Below, piece by piece: positions 26,383-35,883 of a stretch of DNA of 64,000 bases (position 1 is the stretch's first letter; each line of letters begins with the position of its first letter). The translations under genes were made by a program, and so were the position numbers. The DNA comes from Hyphomicrobiales bacterium (GTDB taxonomy: Bacteria > Pseudomonadota > Alphaproteobacteria > Rhizobiales > Rhizobiaceae), in contig UBJO01000008.1 of assembly GCA_900465665.1 (NCBI GenBank), positions 1-64,000 on the forward strand. Reading direction: 5' to 3'. The notes under the pieces are model-generated. The model ran no database searches. It was not told where the DNA came from and saw only the letters and a list, made by a program, of their open reading frames with translations.

Positions 26383-26823
26383 TTAGCTGGCGAGCGCCTG
26401 AAGCGGCGGTACATTGTAGCGCGCCTGATTGAGGCTCCGTTCGAGAAAAGCAGTGTTCTCGTGCGGATTCGACGAGGGATTCTCGAAAGCGATATGATTG
26501 ATCTCGATACCGGCGTGCTCGGCGGCGAGCGTTAGCTGTGCGTATACGGTGACGCCGCGTGGCTTGATCTCGAGGTCGATGACGACCTCCGGCTTGCCAC
26601 CCCATTCGAGCGTATAGCTGCCGCCATGGCCGAAATTGACGGTGCCGGGATGGAAGAACATCTCGGCGGCCGAGGAAACGAGGTCTGAAAGATTGCCGTA
26701 ATACTCAAATCGCAGGATCGAAATCAGGTCCGAAGCATCAAGCAGCCGCAATTCGGTCGCGACCGGGCTGATTGCTTCGGCAAGAATCTTCTCGCGCTGG
26801 GCAGAGTAGGGGCATTTTTTCAT
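26383..26823 (-). CDS. Conserved rhizobial flagellar-locus protein of unknown function
   Basis: The 146-residue protein starts four bases after the flhB stop, so it is the last gene of the motA-flhB operon. No named domain is recognised. It looks like a small soluble alpha/beta protein without signal peptide or membrane segment. A Cys near the N-terminus (MKKCPYSAQ) and a mid-protein stretch EVVIDLEIKPRGVTVYAQL are the most distinctive parts. Its position suggests a role in motor or export-apparatus assembly, which is inference. Confidence 0.75.
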   Translation of the reverse strand: MKKCPYSAQREKILAEAISPVATELRLLDASDLISILRFEYYGNLSDLVSSAAEMFFHPGTVNFGHGGSYTLEWGGKPEVVIDLEIKPRGVTVYAQLTLAAEHAGIEINHIAFENPSSNPHENTAFLERSLNQARYNVPPLQALAS

Positions 26824-26827
26824 TCGT

Positions 26828-27907
26828 TTATCTTACCCGGTTGTTCTTGGCCTGCGCCGCGTACACCCGATGAATGAGCTCCGCGACGGCCTTGTAGAAT
26901 ACTGACGGGATGACACTATCCACCGAGACTTGCGCAAACATGGAGCGCGCAAGCGGCGGATCTTCGAAAACCGGTATTCCGTTCGTCTCGGCGATCTCTC
27001 TGATTTTTAACGCAATTAGGTCCTGGCCCTTGGCAACGACGATAGGCGCGTCGTTTTCCTCGCGCACATAGCGAAGCGCAACGGCGAAGTGGGTCGGGTT
27101 GGCGATCACCATGGTGGCGCGCGGCACGTTGGCGATCATGCGGCGTCTTGCGCGGTCGCGCATCAGCGCGCGCTGGCGGCCCTTCACGAAGGGGTCGCCC
27201 TGGGATTGCTTGTTTTCTTCCTTGATTTCGTGGCGCGACATCTTCAGTTCGGTGAACCAGTGATAGCGCGTCCAGAAGAAGTCGACGATCGCCACAAGCG
27301 CGGTCGCGACCAGCACCACAAGCGTGATCTTCTGCATGGCCGACATCATGCGGGTGAAGATCGTTCGCGGATCGGAGAACATCGCATCGATCGACGCGAA
27401 GTAGTCGCTGCGCAGCAGTAAAACCATCACGACACCGACGATGACGATCTTCGTCAGCGACTTGCCGAACTCGATAAGCCCCTGGAGGCTGAAGAGCCGC
27501 GACCACCCCTTGGCTGGCGATATGCGCGACCATTGCGGCCTGATGCGTTCGAGAACCGGCACCGGCAGGTTCTGGCCGATCGAAGCGGCGACGCCGAAGA
27601 CCATGAAGAGAATCATCGCCGGCGCGAGCAGCTGCGCGCTGACCCAACCAAGGTGGACGAAGAGCGACAGCACGTCAGATCCGGTGTCGATCTTCCACTG
27701 GTCCGGCTGCTCGAAAATATCCTTCAGCGACGCTCCGACGACGCTGAGCCCATTCGGCAGGAAGAAGATGAGATAGATGTAGGTGGCGAGAACCGTGGCG
27801 AAGAGGGGCAGTTCGCGCGAGAAGGGGGTATTACCTTTCTCTGCCGCGTCGCTTTGCTTTTTCGCGGTAGGCGCTTCTGTTTTACTGTCCTTGTCGTCGT
27901 CCGCCAC
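26828..27907 (-). CDS. flhB: Flagellar export switch protein FlhB
   Basis: The 359-residue inner membrane protein of the type III export gate has four membrane segments between about 35 and 215. Its cytoplasmic domain has the self-cleavage NPTH motif at N270-H273, which switches export from hook to filament substrates. The GTG at 27907 has GGAG nine bases upstream. A hairpin followed by T residues sits just before it, between fliG and flhB. Confidence 0.96.
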   Translation of the reverse strand: MADDDKDSKTEAPTAKKQSDAAEKGNTPFSRELPLFATVLATYIYLIFFLPNGLSVVGASLKDIFEQPDQWKIDTGSDVLSLFVHLGWVSAQLLAPAMILFMVFGVAASIGQNLPVPVLERIRPQWSRISPAKGWSRLFSLQGLIEFGKSLTKIVIVGVVMVLLLRSDYFASIDAMFSDPRTIFTRMMSAMQKITLVVLVATALVAIVDFFWTRYHWFTELKMSRHEIKEENKQSQGDPFVKGRQRALMRDRARRRMIANVPRATMVIANPTHFAVALRYVREENDAPIVVAKGQDLIALKIREIAETNGIPVFEDPPLARSMFAQVSVDSVIPSVFYKAVAELIHRVYAAQAKNNRVR

Positions 27908-27923
27908 GGTCGCGACTCCTACT

Positions 27924-27953
27924 CAAAAGAAAAGGCCGCGCCCGCGCGCGACC
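27924..27953 (-). terminator. Terminator-like hairpin between fliG and flhB
   Basis: On the minus strand an 8-bp stem (GGTCGCGC / GCGCGGCC, one G-U pair) with a 4-base loop is followed by TTTTCTTTT, then the flhB ribosome binding site. It could terminate part of the fliG transcripts or act as a processing site or attenuator. Confidence 0.5.
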
Positions 27954-28032
27954 CTTGCTTTTGTAGTCCCCGGAAATGCCGTGATCAATCGCGGCGTTCG
28001 TCCCGGGCCTATCTGTACACAGTAACAGCGGC

Positions 28033-29073
28033 TTAGGCGGCAGCTGCCCCTTCGGCTTCGCCTTCCTTGAGCTGGATCTGGCCGGAGTTGGCCAAACGAA
28101 TCGCTTCCTGCGCGATGGCGCGGCGGGCGATTGCGATCTCGCGCGGGTTGATGCCCGTCGTACCGCTCTGCAGGTCGGATTCGATCATGCGGCGCTGACG
28201 CGGGCTGATCGAGGCGAGAACGGCTTCCTTCATCTCCGACGAGGAGCCACGCAGCGCCATGGTCAGGATATCCGCGGAAATGTCGTTCAACAGCATGACG
28301 CGGCTGCGCTGCGGCATGATCATCAGGTCTTCGAAGAGGAAGATCTTCGGACGAACCTTGTTGACCGATTCGCGGCTGATCGATTCGAGCGACGTCAGCA
28401 AGGTGTCGACCTGCGGCTTGTCCATCTCGTTCATCAGTTCGGCAACCTTCGTCGAGCCGATCGAATTCTTCTCGGCGTCGATCTCGGCGAGCAGCGTCAT
28501 GACCTGCTTTTCGATGATCTGTGCCGCCTTCGGGCTGACGGATTTCAGGTTGACGGTACGGTTCATGATGTCGGCGCGGCGGCCGTCGGGGATCTGCATC
28601 AGCACCTTGGCGCCGAAGGAAGAGGGCATCATGGACAGGATATAGGCGACCGTCTGCGGGTGTTCGCGCAGCAGGAACTTGCCGATGAAAGCGGGATCGC
28701 CTTCGCCCAGCCGGTCCCAGATCGAGGTTTCATAGGCCTGGAACGCCGTGCGGCGGCCAAGAAGGCTATCGACTTCGTCAGGCGTCAACCCTTCTTCGAG
28801 GATGCTTTCGATCGCCTTGGCGTTGTCCATCAGACCTGCACCTTCGGTGAACAGATCCTCGAACTCGGCCACAAGGCCGAGCAGCTCATCCGGCGGGATC
28901 GCGCGCAGAGCCTGCGCGGATCCGATAATCGTCTGCAGTTCGGCCTGCGTGAAATACTTCAACAGTCTGCCAGCAACCCCTTTCCCCATCGCGAGGAGAA
29001 CGGCCGCTGCTTTCTCAGCCTGGGTCAACGGTTTCTCGGCAAGAGCGCCGCCGAAATCGTCAAAGTCCATCAT
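28033..29073 (-). CDS. fliG: Flagellar motor switch protein FliG
   Basis: The 346-residue protein couples the MS ring to torque generation by the stator. The N-terminal FliF-binding region (QAEKAAAVLLAMGKGVAGRL), the middle FliM-binding domain (SLLGRR, REHPQTVAYILS) and the C-terminal torque domain with charged residues (ISADILTMALRG, ISPRQRRMIESD) are all present. Two ATGs in a row follow GAGAGG; the first gives this start. Confidence 0.96.
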   Translation of the reverse strand: MMDFDDFGGALAEKPLTQAEKAAAVLLAMGKGVAGRLLKYFTQAELQTIIGSAQALRAIPPDELLGLVAEFEDLFTEGAGLMDNAKAIESILEEGLTPDEVDSLLGRRTAFQAYETSIWDRLGEGDPAFIGKFLLREHPQTVAYILSMMPSSFGAKVLMQIPDGRRADIMNRTVNLKSVSPKAAQIIEKQVMTLLAEIDAEKNSIGSTKVAELMNEMDKPQVDTLLTSLESISRESVNKVRPKIFLFEDLMIMPQRSRVMLLNDISADILTMALRGSSSEMKEAVLASISPRQRRMIESDLQSGTTGINPREIAIARRAIAQEAIRLANSGQIQLKEGEAEGAAAA

Positions 29074-29102
29074 GGTCTAACCTCTCCGTCCCTACAGCGG
29101 GA

Positions 29103-29672
29103 TCAGGCTTTCTTAGTACCTAAAACTTCTATCAGTTTTACGCCAAAACGTGTGTCGTCATTTTCGAGAACGGTGATCTCGCCGCGCGCGATCTTGCGGC
29201 CATTCACCATGATTTCGACCGGCTCGCCGATCTTCTTGTCCAGCGCGATCGTCGCGCCTTCGTTGAGGTTCATCAGGCCCGAGACCTGCATGCGGCTGCT
29301 GCCGAGCATGATCTGAACATCGATCGGGATGTCCATGATCAGGTCCATGTTCGACTGCATCGCGCTGCCGAGCGGGGCTGCGACACCCGGGGTCGACGAT
29401 GTGTCGCCAAAATCGGAAACGCCGCCGAAGTCCGTGGAGCCGCCGAAATCGCCGCCGCCAAAATCCGTGTCGGTGCCGGTTTCCAGATCGCCGCCAAAGG
29501 CAGACAGGTCGGTACCGCCGCCAAACGCGTCGAGACCGTCGCCGCCGAAGTCGGGCATGCCGCCTTCCGCGTCGGTTTTCAGAACGCCACGCAGATCATC
29601 GATAGCCTGATCAAGCTCGGCTTCGTTGCCTGGTTGCTCGAGATCGGTGCTCTTTGTTTTTTTCGTCGCCAT
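29103..29672 (-). CDS. fliN: Flagellar motor switch protein FliN with a Gly/Asp/Phe-rich N-terminal extension
   Basis: The 189-residue C-ring protein has the canonical FliN/SpoA domain at about 105-185 ([38 protein letters not shown]). Enteric FliN is about 137 residues. The extra length lies in residues 38-90, a repetitive stretch of DFGG, AFGG and similar units that should be unstructured. It lies between fliM and fliG in the motor operon. Confidence 0.95.
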   Translation of the reverse strand: MATKKTKSTDLEQPGNEAELDQAIDDLRGVLKTDAEGGMPDFGGDGLDAFGGGTDLSAFGGDLETGTDTDFGGGDFGGSTDFGGVSDFGDTSSTPGVAAPLGSAMQSNMDLIMDIPIDVQIMLGSSRMQVSGLMNLNEGATIALDKKIGEPVEIMVNGRKIARGEITVLENDDTRFGVKLIEVLGTKKA

Positions 29673-29734
29673 GAAATCACTATTCCAGTTGAAACTTGCC
29701 TCAACCTGCCTTTGGGGGCAGGGGCCGAAATCGG

Positions 29735-30673
29735 TTAATTCATTAAGTAGCGGATGAGGTCGTCATCCGAGTTGATCGTATCCTTCACCCGGACGGTATA
29801 ATTCTCGCCCGAACGTCCCAACTCACAAACGTAAAGCTCTTTGCTGTTGGCACTGACATCGACGCGGACATCGCCGCTGTCGAGGAAGGGAATGACGTCG
29901 CCGGCCGCGAGCTTGGAGATGGTGCGCAGCGTCAGCTCCTGAAGATGGATCTTGGCTTCCAGCGTCACCTGCGAGCGGCGAACCTGCTCGCTCATCTGCT
30001 CCGTCCATTCCGACGAGTTGGCCGATGCGTTCTTGGCGCGCGGTGCGACCACAGTCGTCTTCAACAGCGCGGCCTGGGGAACGATCAGCGAGAATTCCGA
30101 TGTGATGCCTGACAGCGTGATCGACATGTTGATCGCGGCGGCAAATTCATCCGGCTTGTCGTCGGGAGCCTTCGGCCGCGTCTCGGCGGCGTGCGGAGGC
30201 TCGAGGCTAGGCTCGAACCCGCCAGGCGCGTTGACGGCCGAGCGCAGGACGTTGGCGATCTTCTCGAACACGGTGACGGCAAGTTCCAGCTCGATGATCG
30301 ATAGCAGGCGATCCGCCGGCTGCTCCACCGTCTCGGGCGATGCGCCGAGCAGATGCTCCATCAGCGTGATGACGAAGCCGTTGCCGCAGGAAAGCGTGAA
30401 GTCGGGCGACCAGTTGCGAAGCGATCCGTCGACGAGGGTAACGCTGTCTCCGAGATCGGCGACCAGGTCGTGCTTGTAGCCGGCGTGGCAACCGAGATAG
30501 TTGACCTGCACGTCGAGGTCGGTCTCGCTCTTGATGACATCGGGGAGAAATACCCGGTAGACGTCGCCGAACGCGGCGCAGAGCTTTTCCACCGTCGCCT
30601 TGTCGCCCAGCCTGCCTGTCAGCTTCGCGAGCAGCGCGTCGTCCATCAATGGTTTCTGGAGTTGAGCGTTCAT
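29735..30673 (-). CDS. fliM: Flagellar motor switch protein FliM
   Basis: The 312-residue C-ring protein lies between motA and fliN. The C-terminal SpoA-like domain (about 225-305; [25 protein letters not shown]) and the middle domain are present, but sequence divergence from enteric FliM is high, as is usual in rhizobia. The enteric CheY-binding N-terminal peptide (LSQxEIDALL) is not visible. The ATG at 30673 is six bases after the motA stop. Confidence 0.9.
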   Translation of the reverse strand: MNAQLQKPLMDDALLAKLTGRLGDKATVEKLCAAFGDVYRVFLPDVIKSETDLDVQVNYLGCHAGYKHDLVADLGDSVTLVDGSLRNWSPDFTLSCGNGFVITLMEHLLGASPETVEQPADRLLSIIELELAVTVFEKIANVLRSAVNAPGGFEPSLEPPHAAETRPKAPDDKPDEFAAAINMSITLSGITSEFSLIVPQAALLKTTVVAPRAKNASANSSEWTEQMSEQVRRSQVTLEAKIHLQELTLRTISKLAAGDVIPFLDSGDVRVDVSANSKELYVCELGRSGENYTVRVKDTINSDDDLIRYLMN

Positions 30674-30679
30674 GTCCGT

Positions 30680-31552
30680 TTAGGCCGCCTTGTTCTCACC
30701 ACCGGGGTTCATCATTTCTTGCTCGACGGCGTCGATCGAAGGACGCTCGTAGGCCGAGATCGTCTTGCGGCCGTATTCGAGAGCGACCTGCGGAACCGAA
30801 CCGTTCATGTAGGCAAGCAGGGTCTGCTTGACGATGACGTAGAGGCGGTGCTGCTTGGAGCGCACGATCTTGATCTGCGAGGTGATCGGCGAACATACGC
30901 AGTAGGACAAGAGAATGCCGAGGAAGGTGCCGACGAGCGCCGAGCCGATCAGGTGGCCGAGAACTTCAGGCGAATCGTTGATGTGCGCCATGGCCTTGAT
31001 GACGCCGAGAACGGCCGCGACGATACCGATTGCCGGGAACGCGTCGCCCATCGTCTGGATGGCGTGATAGGGCTTCATCTTGTCGTGAAGGATCGTGTTG
31101 ATCTCTTCATCCATCAGCGCTTCGATTTCGTGGCTGCGGGCGTTGCCAATGATGATCAGGCGAACGTAGTCACAGATGAACGCCGTGATTTCCTTGTTCT
31201 TCAGGATGGTCGGCGCGGACTGGAAGATCGACGATTCGGCCGGATTGTCGATGTGAGCTTCGATCTCGTTGCGCGACTTCGTGCGCAGGTCGCGCATTAG
31301 CGAATAGAGAACGCCGAGCGTATCGAGATAGTTGCGCTCCTTCGGAACCGAGTGCTTGAAGGCTTCCCCAAGCGCCTTGCCCGAGTCTTTCACGACCTTC
31401 ATCGGGTTGGCCATGATGAAGCTGCCGATGCCGGCGCCGCCGATGATGACGAGCTCGAAGGGCTGCCAGAGCGCGTCGATGTGACCGCCCATGGCCATGA
31501 AGCTGCCGACGATACAGCCGCAGACAATCACAAATCCGATAATGATATTCAT
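30680..31552 (-). CDS. motA: Flagellar stator protein MotA
   Basis: The 290-residue inner membrane protein forms the proton-driven stator with MotB. Four membrane segments (about 2-22, 34-52, 170-190, 200-222) flank a large cytoplasmic loop that contacts FliG; the proline-containing [13 protein letters not shown] segment is conserved. The start at 31552 (MNIIIGF) is the usual family start; a TTG ten codons upstream is unlikely. A CAAG-N9-CTA element on the minus strand lies about 40 bases upstream. Confidence 0.95.
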   Translation of the reverse strand: MNIIIGFVIVCGCIVGSFMAMGGHIDALWQPFELVIIGGAGIGSFIMANPMKVVKDSGKALGEAFKHSVPKERNYLDTLGVLYSLMRDLRTKSRNEIEAHIDNPAESSIFQSAPTILKNKEITAFICDYVRLIIIGNARSHEIEALMDEEINTILHDKMKPYHAIQTMGDAFPAIGIVAAVLGVIKAMAHINDSPEVLGHLIGSALVGTFLGILLSYCVCSPITSQIKIVRSKQHRLYVIVKQTLLAYMNGSVPQVALEYGRKTISAYERPSIDAVEQEMMNPGGENKAA

Positions 31553-31588
31553 CGCCAGTCCAAACCTGATCGTTATTTTCAACCGAAG

Positions 31589-31609
31589 GGATAGGAGGGC
31601 TGGCTTGCG
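31589..31609 (-). promoter_or_regulatory. CAAG-N9-CTA promoter-like element of motA
   Basis: On the minus strand CGCAAG (31609 downwards) is followed by nine bases and CTATCC. The spacing is the same as in the elements ahead of fliF, flgB and the FliH-like gene. It is 37 bases from the motA start. Confidence 0.5.
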
Positions 31610-31682
31610 TGAGGCTGATCCTCGCCTTGACGATTAAGCTTTCCGGCAAGCTTTTTGCCAAGCATTTCAGATGCCAGCTTCG

Positions 31683-31702
31683 CGCAAGGATTTGCTGACA
31701 AT
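31683..31702 (+). promoter_or_regulatory. Weaker CAAG-type element upstream of flgF
   Basis: CGCGCAAG followed by nine bases and ACAATC. The CAAG part matches the elements of other flagellar operons, but the downstream TA is replaced by CA. It lies about 125 bases before the flgF ATG. Confidence 0.3.
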
Positions 31703-31826
31703 CTACAGATGACGAATGGGTCACCATGCCCATGTCTGAGATGCCGCCTCAGCGGAATCGGGGCCGAACACACCATAAACGCCCGGGTTTCGTAACGTTC
31801 ATCGCCAATGCCAGGAGCCTACCCCG

Positions 31827-32561
31827 ATGCAATCCGGTCTTTATGTTTCGCTGTCGTCGCAGATGGCACTTATGCGTCGCCTCGACACCATCGCGGACAA
31901 CCTGGCAAACGTGAACACAACAGGCTTTCGCGGCACCGAGGTCAAGTTCAACCAGCTGATTGGCGAGACCGACAACAAGCTCAACGCGAAGATCGCATAT
32001 GTCTCGCAGGGCAACGACTACCTGTCCGCCGACAATGGTGAAATGAACCACACCGGCAACATGCTCGATTTCGCCATCAAGGGTGATGCTTGGTTCTCAC
32101 TCAACACGCCGGCAGGCCGGGTGCTGACCAAGGACGGTCGCTTCACGCTGACAGACACCGGCGAGCTGGTTTCGGTTCGCGGGTATCCGGTACTCGACAC
32201 CGGCGGCGCGCCGATCATGCTCGACAGAACCGCTGGCGAGCCGAAGGTCGGCTCCGACGGCATGATATACCAGAACAACCGGCAGGTCGCCTCGCTGGGC
32301 CTCTTCGAGGCTGACATTTCCAAGGGTTACCTTCGTTACGAAAACAGCGGCATCATGACCACTCAGACGCCGACCGCCGTCACCGACCGCTTCAATGTCG
32401 GCGTTCAGCAGGGCTATCTCGAAAACTCGAACGTCAATGCGATGCGCGAAATCACTCAGCTGATCGAGGTCAACCGTGCCTTCGAAAGCATGACCTCGCT
32501 CACCAAGGACAGCGAATCCTCCTTCGGCGAAGCCATCAAGACGCTTGGTGGCAGCCGCTAA
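31827..32561 (+). CDS. flgF: Flagellar basal-body rod protein FlgF
   Basis: The 244-residue proximal rod protein has the N-terminal motif DTIADNLANVNTTGFRG and the C-terminal motif (YLENSNVNAMREITQLIEVN) that form the coiled rod helices. It is shorter than FlgG, as expected for FlgF. The ATG follows CAGGAG. It is the first gene of the plus-strand unit divergent from motA and is followed by fliI after 16 bases. Confidence 0.93.
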   Translation: MQSGLYVSLSSQMALMRRLDTIADNLANVNTTGFRGTEVKFNQLIGETDNKLNAKIAYVSQGNDYLSADNGEMNHTGNMLDFAIKGDAWFSLNTPAGRVLTKDGRFTLTDTGELVSVRGYPVLDTGGAPIMLDRTAGEPKVGSDGMIYQNNRQVASLGLFEADISKGYLRYENSGIMTTQTPTAVTDRFNVGVQQGYLENSNVNAMREITQLIEVNRAFESMTSLTKDSESSFGEAIKTLGGSR

Positions 32562-32577
32562 GCGGAAGGTTTGACCC

Positions 32578-33966
32578 ATGGGCAATGAACAGCTGACCGA
32601 GGCGGCGCTTTCCAAGAAGCTCACTCATCTCGAAGCGCTTTCGGCACGCTACACCAATCCCGACTTCATGATCGCCCCCGGCGGCCATGTGCAGACGATC
32701 GCGACCGGTCACTACACGGTCACGGGCCTCTCGCGCCATCTGCGCTTGGGAGAGTTCGTCGCCCACAAGTCTTCAACGGGCGTGCATCTCGGTGAAGTCG
32801 TGCGCGTAGAGCCGGATCTTGCCTATGTCTGCCCCATCGAACCAGGCGAACCGATCGGCATCCATGACACCGTCATTCGCAAGGGTGCCTTCCGCATCGC
32901 GCCGTCTGACAGCTGGTGCGGTCGGACCATCAGCTCGCTCTGCGAGCCGATCGACGGCAAGGGACCCGTTGTCGAGGGACTGAAGCGTCGCTCGATCTCC
33001 AACACCGCACCGCCGTCGATGACACGCCAGCGTGTCGAGAAGGGCTTCAAGACCGGTGTGCGCGCGATCGACATCTTCTCGCCGCTGTGCCTCGGCCAGC
33101 GCCTCGGCATTTTCGCCGGCTCTGGCGTCGGAAAATCGACTCTGCTCTCCATGCTTGCGCGCGCCGACGCCTTCGACAAGGTCGTGATCGCGCTGGTTGG
33201 CGAACGTGGCCGCGAGGTGCGCGAATTCATCGAGGATACGCTCGGCGCCGACATGCAGAAGTCGGTCGTGGTTGTGGCGACCAGTGACGAAAGCCCGATG
33301 CTGCGCAAGATGGCGCCGCTGACGGCGATCACCATCGCCGAGCATTTCCGCGACCAGGGCGACAACGTGCTTCTAATCGTCGACAGCGTCACGCGGTTCG
33401 CCCACGCCATCCGCGAAGTCGCGACCGCCTCCGGCGAGCCGCCGATCGCGCGCGGCTATCCGGCATCCGTCTTCACCGAACTGCCGCGCCTTCTCGAGCG
33501 TGCCGGCCCCGGCCCCGAGGGCACGGGCACCATCACCGCCATCATCTCGATCCTCGTCGATGGCGACAATCACAACGACCCGATCGCCGACTCCACCCGC
33601 GGCATTCTCGACGGCCACCTCGTGCTCCAGCGCAGCCTCGCCGATGAGGGCCGCTATCCGCCGATCGATCCGCTCGCATCGATCTCGCGTCTGGCGCGCA
33701 AGGCCTGGACGCCGGATCAGGAGAAGCTGGTCTCGCGTCTCAAGGCTCTGGTTCACCGTTACGAGGAAACCCGCGACCTTCGCCTGATCGGCGGTTACCG
33801 GCAGGGCGCCGATCCGGATCTCGACATGGCGGTCAAGCAGGTGCCCGTCATTTACGACGTATTGAAGCAATCGCCCGGCGATCAGCCATCCCCGGATTCC
33901 TTTGCCGATCTGGCGGGAGCCCTGAAGGCGGCCGCCGGCATCGGCAACCAGCCGGTGCGCAGATAA
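32578..33966 (+). CDS. fliI: Flagellar export ATPase FliI
   Basis: The 462-residue ATPase energises the flagellar type III export system. It has an F1-beta-like fold with Walker A GSGVGKST at 181-188, Walker B around NVLLIVDSVTR and the GYPASVFTELPRLLERAG stretch. FliI normally works with FliH and FliJ; candidate partners lie at 47837 and 62666 rather than beside it. Confidence 0.97.
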   Translation: MGNEQLTEAALSKKLTHLEALSARYTNPDFMIAPGGHVQTIATGHYTVTGLSRHLRLGEFVAHKSSTGVHLGEVVRVEPDLAYVCPIEPGEPIGIHDTVIRKGAFRIAPSDSWCGRTISSLCEPIDGKGPVVEGLKRRSISNTAPPSMTRQRVEKGFKTGVRAIDIFSPLCLGQRLGIFAGSGVGKSTLLSMLARADAFDKVVIALVGERGREVREFIEDTLGADMQKSVVVVATSDESPMLRKMAPLTAITIAEHFRDQGDNVLLIVDSVTRFAHAIREVATASGEPPIARGYPASVFTELPRLLERAGPGPEGTGTITAIISILVDGDNHNDPIADSTRGILDGHLVLQRSLADEGRYPPIDPLASISRLARKAWTPDQEKLVSRLKALVHRYEETRDLRLIGGYRQGADPDLDMAVKQVPVIYDVLKQSPGDQPSPDSFADLAGALKAAAGIGNQPVRR

Positions 33967-34010
33967 CCGAATTAGACGATAGCCGACGCTTGAAGATAGA
34001 AAGACCACAC

Positions 34011-34556
34011 GTGACCGATTTCGACGATGACGAAAAGATTCCACCGCTGAAGCCGCAGGGCCGTCGCCGGTCGACCTTCAACGATCGCGTTCTCACGATC
34101 ACCGGCCTGCTGCTTGCCGGCGCGTCCGCGATCTTTCCGTGGTACGTGTTCTTTAACGAGAACAAGTTCGGTCTCAATATCGCCGAGGGTGACCGCACGC
34201 GCGACCTGCCGAACTGGCCGGCGCGCAATGTCTTCAGCGTCTCACCGCTGGCGATGGCCAACAAGAACCCGCCGGAAGTAAAGCCGGAGGTCCCCGTCGA
34301 TCCGCTGACGACCGCAACGGTCTCCTCCATCGGCAAGGAAGACAACAAGGGCGCGCCTGCAGAAGATCAGCCATTCCCCGGAAAGTCGGCCTTCCGCCTG
34401 CTGCATGTCGCCAATGGCCGCGCGCTGATCGAGGACACGTCGGGCATGTACGTCGTGCGCGTGGGCTCGATCCTGCCGGATGAGAGCCGGCTCGCGACGC
34501 TAGAGCAGCGCGACGGCAAGTGGGTGATCATCACGTCCAAAGGCGAAGTCTACTGA
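34011..34556 (+). CDS. Flagellar-locus membrane protein of unknown function
   Basis: The 181-residue protein has an acidic N-terminus (MTDFDDDEKIPPLKPQ), one membrane segment (about 28-48) and a periplasmic part ending in a small beta-rich domain (about 120-180). Its position after fliI is conserved in rhizobial flagellar clusters as far as I recall. The GTG at 34011 is preferred because it gives this clean N-terminus; a TTG at 33990 would add seven residues and neither has a strong ribosome binding site. A strong terminator follows. Function unknown; a basal-body accessory role is inference. Confidence 0.72.
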   Translation: MTDFDDDEKIPPLKPQGRRRSTFNDRVLTITGLLLAGASAIFPWYVFFNENKFGLNIAEGDRTRDLPNWPARNVFSVSPLAMANKNPPEVKPEVPVDPLTTATVSSIGKEDNKGAPAEDQPFPGKSAFRLLHVANGRALIEDTSGMYVVRVGSILPDESRLATLEQRDGKWVIITSKGEVY

Positions 34557-34586
34557 CGTAGCCGATTTCGGAAAATGCCGGTTTCC

Positions 34587-34619
34587 AAGGCTCCTCCGCA
34601 CCTGCGGTGGAGCCTTTTT
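34587..34619 (+). terminator. Terminator after the flgF-fliI unit
   Basis: AAGGCTCC pairs with GGAGCCTT, with an inner CCGCA/TGCGG helix, and a run of five T follows. It separates flgF-fliI-unknown from the flgB operon. Confidence 0.9.
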
Positions 34620-34677
34620 CGCCTCCGCCGATGCCGGCTCGCCCTTATGGAGCAAGAACGCATTCTCCGTAAGTCTG

Positions 34678-34700
34678 ACGCAAGATTACCCACCTAGGTT
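34678..34700 (+). promoter_or_regulatory. CAAG-N9-CTA promoter-like element of flgB
   Basis: ACGCAAG, nine bases, CTAGGTTCA (from 34694). The spacing and flanks match the fliF and FliH-like gene elements, and the site falls between a terminator and the flgB start, where a promoter is needed. Confidence 0.55.
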
Positions 34701-34724
34701 CACGGCAGTAAAAAGGAGAGTTCC

Positions 34725-35117
34725 ATGCAACCGATTCAACTGTTCGACTTGGCCTCGCGGCAGGCGGAATGGCTGACGATTCGTCAGGAAGTCGTTGCCG
34801 GCAACATCGCGAACGCCAACACGCCCAAGTATCGCGCCAAGGACATCACGCCGTTCCAGGCCGTTCTCGACCATTCGGACGTTGCGATGGCGCGGACCAA
34901 TGCCGCGCATCTGAGCGGAAACGACCTCAGCACCAAGAACGACATCGACATCAAGGATGCCGCTCTGGACGAGGAAATGGGCGTGCAGGAATCGGGCAAC
35001 ACGGTCGGTCTGGCCGAGGAGCTCTCCAAGTCTGGCGAAATCAAGCGCCAGTATGAGCTGAACACCTCGCTGGTGGGGTCTTTCAACCGAATGATGCTTA
35101 TGACGGTGAAGAGCTAA
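34725..35117 (+). CDS. flgB: Flagellar basal-body rod protein FlgB
   Basis: The 130-residue proximal rod protein has the N-terminal motif [20 protein letters not shown] and a central acidic region. The ATG follows a strong AAAAGGAGAG. It opens the flgB-flgC-fliE-flgG-flgA-flgI-motE-flgH-fliL-fliP operon, whose genes are nearly all adjoining or overlapping. Confidence 0.95.
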   Translation: MQPIQLFDLASRQAEWLTIRQEVVAGNIANANTPKYRAKDITPFQAVLDHSDVAMARTNAAHLSGNDLSTKNDIDIKDAALDEEMGVQESGNTVGLAEELSKSGEIKRQYELNTSLVGSFNRMMLMTVKS

Positions 35118-35121
35118 GATC

Positions 35122-35538
35122 ATGGATCCTTTGTCTGCAGCAATGAAAATCGCTGGTTCGGGTCTCGAGGCGCAATCGACGCGCCTGCGTATCGTGTCCG
35201 AAAATATCGCAAACTCACGCTCCACGGGCGACACGCCCGGCGCTGATCCCTACCGCCGCAAGACGATTACTTTCGGCGAAGCGGTCGATCGCGCCAACGG
35301 CGTCACGACGGTCAACGTCAAGAAGCTGGGCGTCGATGAATCGAAGTTCAGCACCGAATTCGACCCTAACAATCCTGCCGCGGACGCCCAAGGCGTGGTC
35401 AAGCTTCCCAACGTCAACATGCTGGTCGAAATGGCCGACATGCGCGAAGCCAACCGCTCCTACGACGCCAACCTGCAGACCATCAAGCAGTCCCGCGATC
35501 TGATCTCGTCGACCATCGACCTTCTGAAGAGCCAATAA
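35122..35538 (+). CDS. flgC: Flagellar basal-body rod protein FlgC
   Basis: The 138-residue proximal rod protein has the rod motif [20 protein letters not shown] followed by [10 protein letters not shown], and the C-terminal helix ([20 protein letters not shown]). It starts four bases after flgB, and its stop overlaps the fliE start as TAATG. Confidence 0.96.
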   Translation: MDPLSAAMKIAGSGLEAQSTRLRIVSENIANSRSTGDTPGADPYRRKTITFGEAVDRANGVTTVNVKKLGVDESKFSTEFDPNNPAADAQGVVKLPNVNMLVEMADMREANRSYDANLQTIKQSRDLISSTIDLLKSQ

Positions 35539-35864
35539 TGATTAATAGCGTAAACAGCCTCAGCTCCCTGTCGATCACGCGCGATCTGAGCGGCGTCGAT
35601 CTCGGCAAGTCCCAGGCCTCGTCGTCGGCGCAGAGCGCCACCAACGATGCCAGCTTCGCATCCGTCCTCGGCAACGCGGCCACCAACGCCGTCAATTCGA
35701 TCAAGGGCGCTGAAAACATGTCCTTCGAAGGCATCAAGGGCACCGCCACAACGCGCGAAGTCGTCGATGCCGTCATGCAGGCGCAGCAGACCCTTCAGAC
35801 CGCGATTGCCATTCGAGACAAGGTCGTTTCGGCCTTCCTCGAAGTAACCAAGATGCAGATGTAG
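35538..35864 (+). CDS. fliE: Flagellar hook-basal body protein FliE
   Basis: The 108-residue protein joins the MS ring to the rod. The conserved C-terminal half (TTREVVDAVMQAQQTLQTAI, IRDKVVSAFLEVTKMQM) is clear; the N-terminal third is Ser-rich and variable. It shares a base with the flgC stop. Confidence 0.93.
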   Translation: MINSVNSLSSLSITRDLSGVDLGKSQASSSAQSATNDASFASVLGNAATNAVNSIKGAENMSFEGIKGTATTREVVDAVMQAQQTLQTAIAIRDKVVSAFLEVTKMQM

Positions 35865-35883
35865 TTGATTTGAGGATTAAGCC

